Counted from the stretch's first letter, positions 35,777-43,927 are shown. The stretch is 64,000 nt of DNA from CAZGSN01 sp964371655 (GCA_964371655.1 CAYJOD010000008.1:1-64000), one strand, 5' to 3'. Notes: generated by a model not told the origin, from the letters alone. A program made the numbers and translations.

Positions 35777-36073
35777 ATGACGCAGGCAACCGTTGCAGAG
35801 GTGAAGAGTCACCTGGACCGCTACCTAAGTCTGGTGCGCAAGGGTACTGTCGTCCGCATCATGGATCGCAACTCCGCCATCGCCGAGTTAGTTCCGATGC
35901 CTCGGCCCGCTACCGACCGACGCGGCGACATCGCGCAGCTGGACAATCTGGAGAAGAGCGGAGTGATCCGCCGCGGGACGAACCGAATGGCCCGAGAGCT
36001 TCTCGACAAGGATCCTCCTGGCGCGCCGTGTGGCGTGCTTGACGCTTTGCTCTCGGATCGGGATGGGCAGTGA
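35777..36073 (+). CDS. Antitoxin of the Phd/YefM type
   Basis: A 98-residue antitoxin-like protein: MTQATVAEVKSHLDRYLSLV is the N-terminal Phd fold, followed by VVRIMDRNSAIAELVPM and a longer C-terminal tail for toxin binding. The start at 35777 is chosen because upstream residues of the open frame are unrelated. Its stop overlaps the GTG start of the PIN toxin (GTGA). It should bind and neutralise that toxin and autoregulate the operon. Confidence 0.83.
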   Translation: MTQATVAEVKSHLDRYLSLVRKGTVVRIMDRNSAIAELVPMPRPATDRRGDIAQLDNLEKSGVIRRGTNRMARELLDKDPPGAPCGVLDALLSDRDGQ

Positions 36074-36495
36074 GATTCTGGGACTCCAGCGCCATTGTTC
36101 CTTTGGTCTGTGCGGAGTCAGCGAGCGGCCAGTGTCGCGCGTGGTTACGTCGCGATCCGGTCATGCTGGTCTGGGCCTTCTCTGAAACGGAAGTTCTCTC
36201 GGCGCTTGCGCGCAAGCACCGTGAAGGGCGGTTGGCCGAAAAGCTGCATCGGCTCGCGGAACGGCGTCTGCGAAAGCTCCAGGGCGCATGGAACGAGATC
36301 GTTCACTACGACGCCGTTCGCAAACAGGCAGGGCTGCTTTTGAAGGCTCATCCTCTCCGGGCTGCCGACGCTCTGCAACTCGCTGCGGCCTTGGAGGCAC
36401 GTGGACGGGAGGCAGGCTCATTCGAGCTCGTCACATTCGATTCGAGACTGGGTGCAGCGGCTCGGCACGAAGGATTCACCGTGCTCACCGCGTGA
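36070..36495 (+). CDS. PIN-domain toxin (VapC-like)
   Basis: A 141-residue PIN ribonuclease. Conserved acidic residues are Asp5 (RFWDSSAIVPL), a central Glu (SETEVLSAL), and Asp in RAADALQLAAAL and VTFDSRL. It starts at GTG overlapping the antitoxin stop. PIN toxins cleave tRNA or rRNA and arrest growth when the antitoxin is lost. One of three toxin-antitoxin pairs within 7 kb. Confidence 0.87.
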   Translation: MRFWDSSAIVPLVCAESASGQCRAWLRRDPVMLVWAFSETEVLSALARKHREGRLAEKLHRLAERRLRKLQGAWNEIVHYDAVRKQAGLLLKAHPLRAADALQLAAALEARGREAGSFELVTFDSRLGAAARHEGFTVLTA

Positions 36496-36596
36496 TGAGC
36501 ACCTTCGCCCGGTGGCCGTTCGTCAGCCTGGCGGCTGGGATACGTGTCCACTGCTCAGGTGTCGATTGAGGGGCGGGCGATAGTCGAGTGGATAAC

Positions 36597-36678
36597 CCTG
36601 GGGACGTTGTTGATTAAGTTGAGAAACGCGACGTGCGGTGGGTCTGCGAACATTGTCAGCAGCGTCGCCCCGAGTCCG
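36597..36678 (+). repeat. Dispersed repeat GGGGACGTTGTTGA..., copy 1
   Basis: Shares the series GGGGACG.TGTTGA...GTGAGAA.CGCGACG.GCGGT.GGTCTG.C.A.A.TGT.AGC with 41918-42000, and its beginning with 42779-42818. Confidence 0.75.
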
Positions 36679-36690
36679 ACGGAACACAAA

Positions 36691-36830
36691 TGGCTCGCGC
36701 CAAGGCGCAAAGCCGCAAAGAAGAAAACCACACCAGCAGGGACTGGATTCTCACGCCGCTGGGCTTCGATTCGCACTCCAGCTCGACCCGCGTGATGTCC
36801 TTGGCGCCTTTGCGTCTTTGCGCGAGAACC
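36691..36830. repeat. Inverted-repeat element GCGCCAAGGCGCAAAG
   Basis: CTCGCGCCAAGGCGCAAAG at the left and CTTTGCGTCTTTGCGCGAG at the right form an imperfect 19-26 bp inverted pair with about 85 bp between. It is a hairpin-type intergenic repeat without coding capacity. Confidence 0.65.
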
Positions 36831-36873
36831 TTCCTTCCTCTGCGTTCTCGGCGCCCTCTGCGGTGCAATCGTT

Positions 36874-38643
36874 CTACGGCACGACGGCGCAGAAGGGCGC
36901 GTGACAGACTTGCGTGTTGGCCAGCAGCTTGAGCTTCTGCCCGAGCAGCGCGCCGCGGACGGTGACACTGGCGCCGGTCTTGATACCACCGCTGCGTTCG
37001 GCGGCGAGAATGGTCCCGGCGAAGACGGTGTTGCCCTTCAGTGATGTCGGCGCGCCCGTGCCTTTCAGATTCCACAGCAGCTGCGCCGGATCGAGATCGT
37101 TGCCGGTGGCATCCTTGAAGTCGACGCGAGCGCGGCCGCCGGTCTTAAGCTTGTCGACATTCATCACCGCAACTGTGCTCGCGTCACCGACCAGTCGCAG
37201 CTCCGTCACACCCGCCACCTTGACCGTACCGACATTGATGACCTGCGTCCCGGCGGCCAGAGTCACCCGCAGATACGGGCAGCTGGACTTGGTGACGAGG
37301 CTGTTGTGGGTAATCGCGTATGGCGCTGCGCAGGAGCTGAAGCTCGAATCGCTGCAACACGCGAGGGGTAATGTCGACACATCGATCCCCGCCAAAGCGC
37401 TGATCGCCTGGCCGGTGGCGACGAGCTGGTTGATGGCCGCGTTGCACTGCGAGAGCTCGGGGGACGCGCCGCTGCGGTTGACGAATGCATTCGTGCCGTC
37501 ATCGATACGCTTGCGGTCGCAGGTGGCCCCGCCACAATCATCCACAATCAGACACGCTTGCAGCGGGTCATTGCTGCAAGTGCCCGGCCCAACCACGGCC
37601 GCATTGGTGCGGTCCGACTCCGTGGTGGTGGCGTCGGTCGCATACGAGCAGCGGATGTCGATGGCCTGAGTATCGATCTCCGGATCGCCGCTGTTGCCGA
37701 ATAGAACCAGGCCGTCGAGAACACTGAACAGACCGATCTTGGAGCCGCGGCGAATATCGAAGCGCCGCCCACACAGTCCGGCAACACCGCTCATATCCCC
37801 AGAGGTGCAATGCGACGAGGCCAAGCAGGCCTGATCCAACAACTGCACCTGCCCTCCGAAGTAGCTCTTGCTGCTCCGCGTCGCGAGCGCCGCGTAGTCG
37901 AACAGCGGCGCAATCAGCGAGCAGCCGGAATCGCGGCAGTCGACGACGCCGTCGCCATCGTTGTCGATACTGTCGCTGCAGTTGCTGCAGTCCTGCTTCT
38001 CGCTGATCACAGTGCAGTCCGCCGAACAGCAATCGCCGTCGACAGTGTTGCCATCGTCGCAGGCTTCGACGCCTTCGACGATACGGTTGCCGCAGGCGGG
38101 TTTGGGTGTGATGGTCGGCGTAACCGTGGCTGTGTGCGTTGGCGACCAAGTAGGAGTGACCGTGGCGGTGAGCGTCGGAGAGAGCGTCGGGGTAACTGTC
38201 GAGGTGAGAGTCGGCGTGAACGTGTGAGTGATGCTTGGCGTCTGCGTCGGGATCGGTGTGCAAACACTTGGCGAGCCGGTACAGGTCCAGCCAGCTTCGA
38301 TGGTGCAGGTTGAGGAACAGCCATCGCCGTTGGCGGTATTGCTGTCGTCGCAGGCCTCAGGCGCTTCGACTGCACCGTTGCCGCACGCCTGCACACCTGC
38401 AGCGATCACGGGACATCCCGTGCTGAGTAGGAACGATGTGCTCGACGAGCTGCCACCCGCTTCCGGTGCCGGAGCAAGACAGCCGAACATCGCGAAGCTG
38501 GTTGAATTGGAGCCGCCGCCGCCGGTATTGAGGGTCTCGACGGTCATGCGGAAGTTGGCAGAAGAAGACTGCGCGAGAGCGCGTTCAGCGAAGCAGACAA
38601 TTGCGAGCAGAACGAGGGTGCGGATTTCGGGACGGGCAATCAT
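36874..38643 (-). CDS. Secreted Cys-rich/Thr-Pro protein with shared C-terminal module
   Basis: A 589-residue exported protein. The signal peptide ends about ALAQ (residue 24). Two DUF4215-type Cys-rich repeats (ACGNGAVEAPEACDDSNTANG near 82; ACGNRIVEGVEACDDGNTVDG near 181) flank a Thr/Pro linker (125-180). The remaining ~340 residues are the module also found at the ends of the 8745 and 14606 products: Cys-rich DNDGDGVVDC, VGPGTCSND, LLWNLKG, GTILAAER and a closing CHAPFCAVVP. The LLWN..GT.LA pattern recalls choice-of-anchor A or DUF3494 beta domains. Start chosen for the signal peptide and GGGAGG site. Likely surface-displayed; function unknown. Confidence 0.85.
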   Translation of the reverse strand: MIARPEIRTLVLLAIVCFAERALAQSSSANFRMTVETLNTGGGGSNSTSFAMFGCLAPAPEAGGSSSSTSFLLSTGCPVIAAGVQACGNGAVEAPEACDDSNTANGDGCSSTCTIEAGWTCTGSPSVCTPIPTQTPSITHTFTPTLTSTVTPTLSPTLTATVTPTWSPTHTATVTPTITPKPACGNRIVEGVEACDDGNTVDGDCCSADCTVISEKQDCSNCSDSIDNDGDGVVDCRDSGCSLIAPLFDYAALATRSSKSYFGGQVQLLDQACLASSHCTSGDMSGVAGLCGRRFDIRRGSKIGLFSVLDGLVLFGNSGDPEIDTQAIDIRCSYATDATTTESDRTNAAVVGPGTCSNDPLQACLIVDDCGGATCDRKRIDDGTNAFVNRSGASPELSQCNAAINQLVATGQAISALAGIDVSTLPLACCSDSSFSSCAAPYAITHNSLVTKSSCPYLRVTLAAGTQVINVGTVKVAGVTELRLVGDASTVAVMNVDKLKTGGRARVDFKDATGNDLDPAQLLWNLKGTGAPTSLKGNTVFAGTILAAERSGGIKTGASVTVRGALLGQKLKLLANTQVCHAPFCAVVP

Positions 38644-38770
38644 CTGATCGATCCTCCCTTGCCAAAGACTGTTTCTCGAAGGCTTCGTGGAAACTTGCTG
38701 CGCCAGTCGTTCGCCGCTTTCGGGCCATCGGCTGTAGCTGGGCAAGTGCGCTGCGTGCTATGTAAGAAAC

Positions 38771-39022
38771 ATGAAGAGCGCCACGGTAAAGGCGATAATC
38801 CCGCCGGATCATCGGTTGGTCGTCGAGCTGCCACCAGAATTGCCCACTGGTCCCGCGGAGGTCGTGGTGCGCATCCTCGACGCGGCAGCAGAGAAGGGCG
38901 GCACAGGGGACGAGCTCCTTGCCTCTGGCCTGTTCGGCATCTGGAAGGATCGAACCGACATTGACGACAGCGTTGAGTTTGCCCGGCGAATCCGGCAGCA
39001 AGCTGAACGGCGTCATGGTTGA
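38771..39022 (+). CDS. Small antitoxin of a VapBC-type pair
   Basis: An 83-residue protein (MKSATVKAIIPPDHRLVVELPPELP) with an N-terminal beta segment and charged helical tail ending FARRIRQQAERRHG. It overlaps the following PIN toxin by 8 bp, the classical antitoxin-toxin arrangement. Sequence similarity to known antitoxin families is weak by eye; the call rests largely on position. Confidence 0.75.
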   Translation: MKSATVKAIIPPDHRLVVELPPELPTGPAEVVVRILDAAAEKGGTGDELLASGLFGIWKDRTDIDDSVEFARRIRQQAERRHG

Positions 39023-39440
39023 CGTTTCGCTGCTGCTCGATACCGACGTCTTGATCGAGTTCTTCCGCGGCAGCCCGCAGGCCGCCGAGTGGTTTGCTGG
39101 ACACGGCAGCAGTGTCATCGGTGTTCCCGTCATCGTCTGGATGGAATTGTTGCAGGGCGCCCGTGACCGGACGGAGCAGCGGCGCATAGAGCAGCGACTG
39201 TCGGTTCTGCCCATCGAGCACATCGATGCCGACGACTCCCGCTGTGCGGCGAGCTGGTTTGCTGCGTACCATCTCAGCCATGGGGTCGGCATGCTGGACT
39301 GTCTGATCGCCGCGGTTGCGTTCCGGACCGGGGTACCGATCTACACATTCAACCTCAGTCACTTCGCGCCCATCCCCGGCATCGACGCCCGCCAGCCGTA
39401 CACCCGAGCAACGAGCCGACACCCGAGGAGTTTCGCTTAG
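39015..39440 (+). CDS. vapC: PIN-domain toxin VapC
   Basis: A 141-residue VapC ribonuclease with Asp9 in SLLLDTDVLIEFFRG, a Glu in VWMELLQGARD, Asp in GMLDCLIAAVA and a terminal FNLSHFAPIPGI typical of VapC. It begins inside the antitoxin gene. VapC enzymes cut initiator tRNA or rRNA loops. The 3' end lies beside the converging 39437 gene with only 4 bp of overlap. Confidence 0.88.
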   Translation: MVDVSLLLDTDVLIEFFRGSPQAAEWFAGHGSSVIGVPVIVWMELLQGARDRTEQRRIEQRLSVLPIEHIDADDSRCAASWFAAYHLSHGVGMLDCLIAAVAFRTGVPIYTFNLSHFAPIPGIDARQPYTRATSRHPRSFA

Positions 39441-40447
39441 GGACATGCAATTGGAGTGACGGTCATGGACCCGGCGTTGTCGATTCCAAGTCGCCGGCAG
39501 GTTGCTCCGTCGGGGCTCTTCAGGATGACTCCGTTTCCGGCAGTCGACGTGTAGAGATCCCCGTTTGCAACATCGACCGTGGATCGCGGGGTCGAAGTTC
39601 CAATGCCAATCCTTCCGCTGCCGGAGATCCGCATTGCTTCAGAACCCGTCCGTGCGTCTCCGGTTAGGAAGCGAATGCCGGCACTGTGAGTGCTCCAGTT
39701 CGGGTTCTCTGCCACCGCCTGAATCGCCGCATAGAAGCGAAAGTCCGTTCCCCCCGGTGGTCCGATATCGTTGTTCGCGAAGAATCCAAGTGCGATCTGG
39801 TTCACATCCCCCTGGTTCAACGTATCCTTCATCAGATCCGCATGGAAAGCCTGCGCCACATTCGGGGGGCTCGTCGGTTTGCGGATGGCCGCTTCAAACG
39901 CAATATCGCTCGTGAGTACGCTTATCCTTGTCGGCATCGGGTTGTTGGAATCACGGCTTCCGAGGGCCACGCTTGTCCCGAGCTTGGAAGGAAAAAGGAC
40001 GTCTCCCGATCCCCAATCAGCCGTAGTCCAGTCCCCATCATCTTTCGCGTTGATTGCGTAGGCCGCGCTCACGATCCGCTGACGCGGTGTGAGCGTCTCT
40101 CCGTCGACGGCAACCTGCAGAAAACGCAGGGGACCTGACGCATCCGACGGCCCTCCGGTGAACAGGTCAACGGGCAGGGCAGTTACACTCCCAAGCAGGA
40201 CGTTGAACACGCCGTTCGTTACCAGGACGCTCTGCGTCTCGCACCAGGGCGTTCCGGGTGGCACCTGGTTTCCACCGCTGAGCGCGTCGTAGACACAGAA
40301 CTGCACGCTGAAGGTCCCGTTCTTCGGACTCCCGCTCGGGTCGGTGAGCCGACCTTGGTAGTTGAGCAGCATCGGCGCATCGGCCAGTGCTTGGGTGGCA
40401 ATCATCACGAGCATCGCGACTGTCGCGATGACGGTGTTGGGCTTCAT
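39437..40447 (-). CDS. Secreted beta-rich protein of unknown function
   Basis: A 336-residue protein with a Sec signal peptide (1-22, ending ALADA). The first part (LLNYQGRLTDPSGSPKNGTFSVQFCVYDA ... LRFLQVAVDGETLTPRQRIVSAAYAINAKD) is a beta domain that recurs in surface or tail-fibre-like proteins of many environmental bacteria; the rest ends GDLYTSTAGNGVILKSPDGATCRRLGIDNAG. A GGAGG site supports the start. I do not recognise an enzyme. Its 3' end meets vapC. Likely cell-surface or secreted, possibly structural. Confidence 0.72.
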   Translation of the reverse strand: MKPNTVIATVAMLVMIATQALADAPMLLNYQGRLTDPSGSPKNGTFSVQFCVYDALSGGNQVPPGTPWCETQSVLVTNGVFNVLLGSVTALPVDLFTGGPSDASGPLRFLQVAVDGETLTPRQRIVSAAYAINAKDDGDWTTADWGSGDVLFPSKLGTSVALGSRDSNNPMPTRISVLTSDIAFEAAIRKPTSPPNVAQAFHADLMKDTLNQGDVNQIALGFFANNDIGPPGGTDFRFYAAIQAVAENPNWSTHSAGIRFLTGDARTGSEAMRISGSGRIGIGTSTPRSTVDVANGDLYTSTAGNGVILKSPDGATCRRLGIDNAGSMTVTPIACP

Positions 40448-40539
40448 GCTTCACCTCCGAATTTCTTGAGTGAATGATGACGGTCAGTTGACGCGGGTAG
40501 CGCTACAGGCGTGTCCCGAAATATACGGCCGGATTGGCC

Positions 40540-40614
40540 ACCACGGATTACACGGATCGCACGGATTGACGGAGTCCGACGGCACCCATCCGTGCAATCA
40601 GTGTAATCCGTGGT
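40540..40614. repeat. CACGGAT hairpin element
   Basis: ACCACGGATTACACGGAT at the left and ATCCGTG...GTGTAATCCGTGGT at the right form an imperfect inverted repeat of about 26 bp, built from repeated CACGGAT heptamers. Related elements are at 43630-43740 and, with changed sequence, 46434-46517. Confidence 0.75.
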
Positions 40615-40673
40615 TCTCTGACTCCGCGTGCAGGCTGCCTGTGCTTCCAGGCTAGAAGGGCACGATTCTAGAA

Positions 40674-40694
40674 CGGACGGACGGACGGACGGAG
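40674..40694 (+). repeat. Tetranucleotide microsatellite (ggac)n
   Basis: About five tandem copies of ggac/cgga. No gene spans it. Confidence 0.8.
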
Positions 40695-40891
40695 ATCTCC
40701 GCCAATCGCGCATCAGTTCTTGATCTTGATGCGTCAGACATCCGGATTACCGGACGAACCCGTCGTTGCACTGACAACCACCCCCGTTCGATCGCAACGC
40801 CGCTACAGTGGAAAGCGCTCTAGGATGTAGTCGACGCGCGTCGCTTGTATCGGGTCTTGAAGGAGCAAGTCAACAGATCGGCGATGGAAGA

Positions 40892-40914
40892 GCAGGGCCA
40901 CGGCAAAGTCCTCG
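40892..40914 (-). repeat. GACTTTGCCGTGGCC dispersed repeat (inverted copy)
   Basis: Reverse complement of the same core as 28871-28900. Together with the direct copy at 41851 it brackets the group II intron. Confidence 0.65.
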
Positions 40915-41132
40915 GCGGGGCTTGCGCTACGGCAGGGGTAATGAGCCATGCGGGCGGGCCGCCCGCGCTCGTGCGCCTGCAAGCGCACATGGTCAGAGAG
41001 GTGCAAGTCCTCTTCAGGTATGCGCTCTCCGGCCTGTAACCAAAAGAAGGGCGTCGCCGTGAGGCGGGGTCCGGAGCACTGGAGGTGAGATTCTGGTCCG
41101 TAGGATAATGACGAACGCGATTCGGCTTTATG

Positions 41133-41749
41133 GTGTGGCGAGTCTGCGAGCGAGTGACGAAGCCCAGAACCGGCAAGGCAGTTGTCGGAAGCGCTCATCG
41201 CTGAGGGGTAGCGTGTGAAAGCGAATGAGTGACACCATAGGGTGGTTGGCGACGGAACGGGATCAAGCGGCCGTGTGCGTGAAGCAGGGAGACCTGCGCA
41301 GCGGGATGTGGACGGTGTTCATGCGCGATGCGCCGAAGAGCCGTGAACGCAGCGCAGGAGTCAGAGCCGCCATAGTAGCGAGGAAGCGCCTGTAATGGGT
41401 GTGGAGCGAAGGGACGGCAGGGAGGTAGAGGACGTGAAGGAGCAGGTGACAGCAAACAGACCAGCCAAATTACCCGACGGGTTAGCACGGCTGGAGAGAG
41501 GTATGCCCCACGGGTGTGCCCCGAAGCTGTAACCGAACCAACGCGCCTGTTGGCAAACCCGTCACGGGAAATGGAGAACGACGATGGCCATGCGTTCTTC
41601 ACCAGCAAGGGATTGGTCTCCACAGCCACAGCCCCTTGTCCTGGAGCGCCAATCCGCTCTGCGGTGAACTACCAACCGGAGAGCCGTATGCGGGAGATCC
41701 GCCTGTACGGTTCGGAGGGAGGGGGAGCGAAAGCTCCTCCTACCCCTAT
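41133..41749 (+). ncRNA. Group II intron RNA without a reverse transcriptase gene
   Basis: The 3' part is diagnostic. Domain V is at 41681-41713: GAGCCGTATGCGG pairs with CCGCCTGTACGGTTC around GAGAT. Domain VI follows (41714 to about 41749), a stem closed by a GAAA loop with an unpaired A (41742) 7 nt from the intron end, the branch-point adenosine. The 5' end is placed at GTGTG (41133), matching the GUGYG start rule, and the intervening sequence has the usual domain I elements (for example AACGGGATCAAGCGGCC and GAAGCTGTAAC). Domain IV holds no intron-encoded protein; only about 150 nt separate it from domain V. Exact 5' and 3' boundaries are inferred. It could be a degraded copy or one mobilised in trans. 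Confidence 0.82.
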
Positions 41750-41850
41750 CCGGCGATAATATTCCACTCGGGGCGCTGGTTTGAGGCAATCGCTGCGCGG
41801 ACGGCTCGTCCGCCGCGCGGTGGAATGAGGCTTGATGCAGGTCCACCCCT

Positions 41851-41880
41851 CCGTCGACGACTTTGCCGTGGCCCTGGATG
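41851..41880 (+). repeat. GACTTTGCCGTGGCCCTG dispersed repeat
   Basis: Contains GACTTTGCCGTGGCCCTG in a GTCGACGACTTTG context, the same unit as 28871-28900. Confidence 0.7.
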
Positions 41881-41917
41881 GAAGAGACTTGCGGGCCCCC
41901 GGGGAGACGTGCAGCGA

Positions 41918-42000
41918 CCCCTGGGGACGGTGTTGACTGATGTGAGAAGCGCGACGCGCGGTCGGTCTGTCGACACTGTGAGCAACGTCGCCGCGAGTCT
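41918..42000 (+). repeat. Dispersed repeat GGGGACGGTGTTGACTGA, copy 2
   Basis: Matches 36597-36678 over about 80 bp. It ends a few bases before the HepT stop. Confidence 0.75.
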
Positions 42001-42012
42001 GGGAAGCCGATA

Positions 42013-42366
42013 TCACAGCGTCTCTTGTTCTCTTCGTAACGCTACCTCAATCTCTTCCAACAGGCGGGGTAGGTGAGATTCGACGACGCCCCACACCGTG
42101 GCATCGTCGACCGCATCGTACGCGTGAATGATGCGATTCCGAAATCCGACGATCCGCGGCAGCTCCGAGATCGCTGCCGCCGTGGTCGGGTCTGACCGGC
42201 TCAAGCGGCTCAGTGCCTCGCCAATGATCTCGAACTCACGCTCGACGGTGCGCCGAAACCAGCGATCTGCCTCGTACTCCCGGAAGGTATGACCACCACA
42301 GCGAGTGAGGATGCTGCGACCCGCTTCGACGACGTCAAGCAGCAACTTCTTGGTCGGCGCGTTCAT
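42013..42366 (-). CDS. HepT-like toxin (DUF86/HEPN domain)
   Basis: A 117-residue HEPN protein with the family motif R-x4-H-x-Y in FRNRIIHAYDAVD. HEPN toxins of MNT-HepT pairs act as ribonucleases controlled by their partner nucleotidyltransferase. The gene begins inside the 3' end of the MNT gene (32 bp overlap), so the two are co-transcribed from the minus strand. Helical throughout and of usual length. Confidence 0.9.
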   Translation of the reverse strand: MNAPTKKLLLDVVEAGRSILTRCGGHTFREYEADRWFRRTVEREFEIIGEALSRLSRSDPTTAAAISELPRIVGFRNRIIHAYDAVDDATVWGVVESHLPRLLEEIEVALRREQETL

Positions 42367-42667
42367 AAACGAGCTGCCGCGTACCCTCGACCTCGCTGCG
42401 GAAGTAGGGATTGCGAATCGACTCTTCGGTAATCAGGTCGACCTGTCTTCCAAATAGGTCCTCAAGCGCATCGGCAAGATCCAAGACGCGATCCGCGTAG
42501 CTGCCCGTCGGGCGTCGATCTTCCATCAGTACAAGAAAATCGAGATCGCTACGACGCGAATCAAACCGCACTGTCGTCGCTGAACCGAAGAGGTACAGCC
42601 GCTTCACATGAAAGCGACGGCAGATCCCTTCGATTGCTCCCTTGCGTTGTTCGATGAGCGGGTTCAT
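42335..42667 (-). CDS. MNT-type nucleotidyltransferase antitoxin
   Basis: A 110-residue minimal nucleotidyltransferase with the GS...D-x-D signature (FGSATTVRFDSRRSDLDFLVL). In MNT-HepT systems the enzyme transfers AMP groups onto a Tyr of the HEPN toxin and neutralises it. It is the upstream gene of the pair. Confidence 0.9.
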   Translation of the reverse strand: MNPLIEQRKGAIEGICRRFHVKRLYLFGSATTVRFDSRRSDLDFLVLMEDRRPTGSYADRVLDLADALEDLFGRQVDLITEESIRNPYFRSEVEGTRQLVYERADQEVAA

Positions 42668-42778
42668 GCGGCATCAGCCTCGTTGCCTGCCTATAGCACG
42701 AGGGGGTTGGCTGTGGCGAACGCGGCGTTGAGGAACGTCGTTGCATCTGTGGCGCAGCTTCTCCCGCCGTGGCTTGGG

Positions 42779-42818
42779 CCCTTGGGGATGTTGTTGACTA
42801 AGTTGAGAAGCGTGACGC
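42779..42818 (+). repeat. Dispersed repeat GGGGATGTTGTTGACTAAG, copy 3 (partial)
   Basis: The first 40 bp of the family at 36597 and 41918; the remainder is missing. Confidence 0.65.
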
Positions 42819-42958
42819 CAGAAATCATCTCGTGTCTTCGAGATCGTCGTCGTGCTCCCCGTGGATTCGTTCGTCGTTGCGGTTGTGAGGTGCTATGACC
42901 TGCCGCTTCCTACGGCCAGGCGACTCCGCGAACGGTGGACGCGAACAAAGGGGGCATC

Positions 42959-43615
42959 ATGGCGAGAACCATTCTGACAGTTGTGGCGCTGGCGTCCTGT
43001 CTGTGCCAGGGATGCATCGAGACGGATTCCCATTTCTCATTCTACCTGCAGCCAGATGGAAAGGTGGACGGGGTTGCCTTCATCGACAACGTACGCTCGA
43101 CGGCGGAGACGCCGGAGGCGCGGGCGGTTGAAGAGCAGGAATGGATCGACGCGTTCCGCAAGGCTGAGAGCGATGAGATCAAGCAGCTTCGGGACAGCGG
43201 CGCGACCGGCATCGACACCAAGCTGCTGCGCGAGACCGCACCGTATGCGGCTGTCGTTCGTTGGACCTTTGCCGACATCGAAGGACTCGCCGTATCGTTC
43301 GGTGCGAAACGCGAGGAAGGGGAGTTCGACTTTCACAAGAGCGGGGCGAGACGAATGCTGGCGTTTCACTTGAAGGCCCCGAAGGCGAACAAGGCGGCCG
43401 GGTCAAAGTCGGCTAAGCCGCTGCCTCTGCCGGAGCGGACGATCAAGTTCGTTCCGGTGGGCGGGAGGCTCGTGAAGACCACACACTGCACCGCCGATGC
43501 TGCAAAGAGCTTCTGCGTCGTCGACTTCAAGGAGCTGTACCGGCTCGATAGGGCAGGGAAGAACCTCGACGTGATGATTGAATGGGAGGTACTGAGCCCG
43601 AGACATCGGGGATGA
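42959..43615 (+). CDS. Small exported (possible lipo-) protein of unknown function
   Basis: A 218-residue protein. The N-terminus MARTILTVVALASCLCQGC is a signal segment ending in a cysteine that could be lipidated, though the lipobox is not ideal. A mixed alpha/beta region follows with LQPDGKVDGVAFIDNVRSTAETPEA and a later YRLDRAGKNLDVMIEWEVL. I recognise no domain. AAGGGGG precedes the ATG at 42959. It sits alone, 290 bp after the MNT gene. Confidence 0.65.
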   Translation: MARTILTVVALASCLCQGCIETDSHFSFYLQPDGKVDGVAFIDNVRSTAETPEARAVEEQEWIDAFRKAESDEIKQLRDSGATGIDTKLLRETAPYAAVVRWTFADIEGLAVSFGAKREEGEFDFHKSGARRMLAFHLKAPKANKAAGSKSAKPLPLPERTIKFVPVGGRLVKTTHCTADAAKSFCVVDFKELYRLDRAGKNLDVMIEWEVLSPRHRG

Positions 43616-43629
43616 CGGCCGCAAAGACG

Positions 43630-43740
43630 ACCACGGATTTCACGGATAGCACGGATAGAGCCGGCTGAAGATAAAGATGTGGTAGGAACGTTCGAGGAGC
43701 GCTTGTAGCCTTTATCCGTGCCATCCGTGAAATCCGTGGT
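43630..43740. repeat. CACGGAT hairpin element
   Basis: ACCACGGATTTCACGGATA and its reverse complement TATCC...TCACGGATGG-type right arm (ending ATCCGTGGT) form a 28-bp imperfect inverted repeat. It is the longest of the elements in this family here (about 110 bp). Confidence 0.8.
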
Positions 43741-43876
43741 AATTCCGGCAGGAGTCCTGGCGCCTGTGCCCGTGTCCAGCGGGCCGACTTGTGGGTAAGG
43801 TTAAGCGCATCACTGCAGGAGAGGAGTCTGTCGACTGTCTCCGGCGCTCACGGGCGCGTGGGTTTCGTGTCGCCTG

Positions 43877-43927
43877 GTAGGGCCGGCTGTGCCGGCCGCA
43901 TTTTCCGGCCGGTACAACCGGCCCTAC
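43877..43927. repeat. GGGCCGG hairpin (51 bp)
   Basis: GTAGGGCCGG...GCCGGCCG pairs with CGGCCGG...CCGGCCCTAC. A near-perfect foldback element, placed between the lipoprotein-like and nitroreductase genes. Confidence 0.8.

Larger units (their letters stand above)
36496..36873. other. Intergenic repeats between vapC and the 36874 gene
   Basis: No gene. It contains a dispersed repeat at 36597-36678 (related to 41918-42000 and 42779-42818) and an inverted-repeat element at 36691-36830 built on GCGCCAAGGCGCAAAG / CTTTGCG..TTTGCGCGAG. Short frames here are translations of those elements. Confidence 0.6.
40448..42012. other. Long non-coding accessory stretch (repeats and group II intron)
   Basis: Nearly 1.6 kb without a protein gene. 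It contains the CACGGAT hairpin at 40540-40614, a (ggac)n microsatellite near 40674-40694, dispersed repeats at 40892-40914 and 41851-41880, the group II intron RNA (41133-41749) and a further dispersed repeat at 41918-42000. Open frames across it are translations of the ribozyme and repeats. Confidence 0.75.

Noticed and set aside
40803..41198. 131-residue minus-strand frame
   Set aside because: It consists of dispersed repeat and intron 5' sequence, with no homology.
41195..41760. Open frames in 41195-41760 considered as small proteins
   Set aside because: They overlap the group II intron ribozyme; the apparent ESRMREIRLYGSEGGG-type peptides are translations of domain V and VI.
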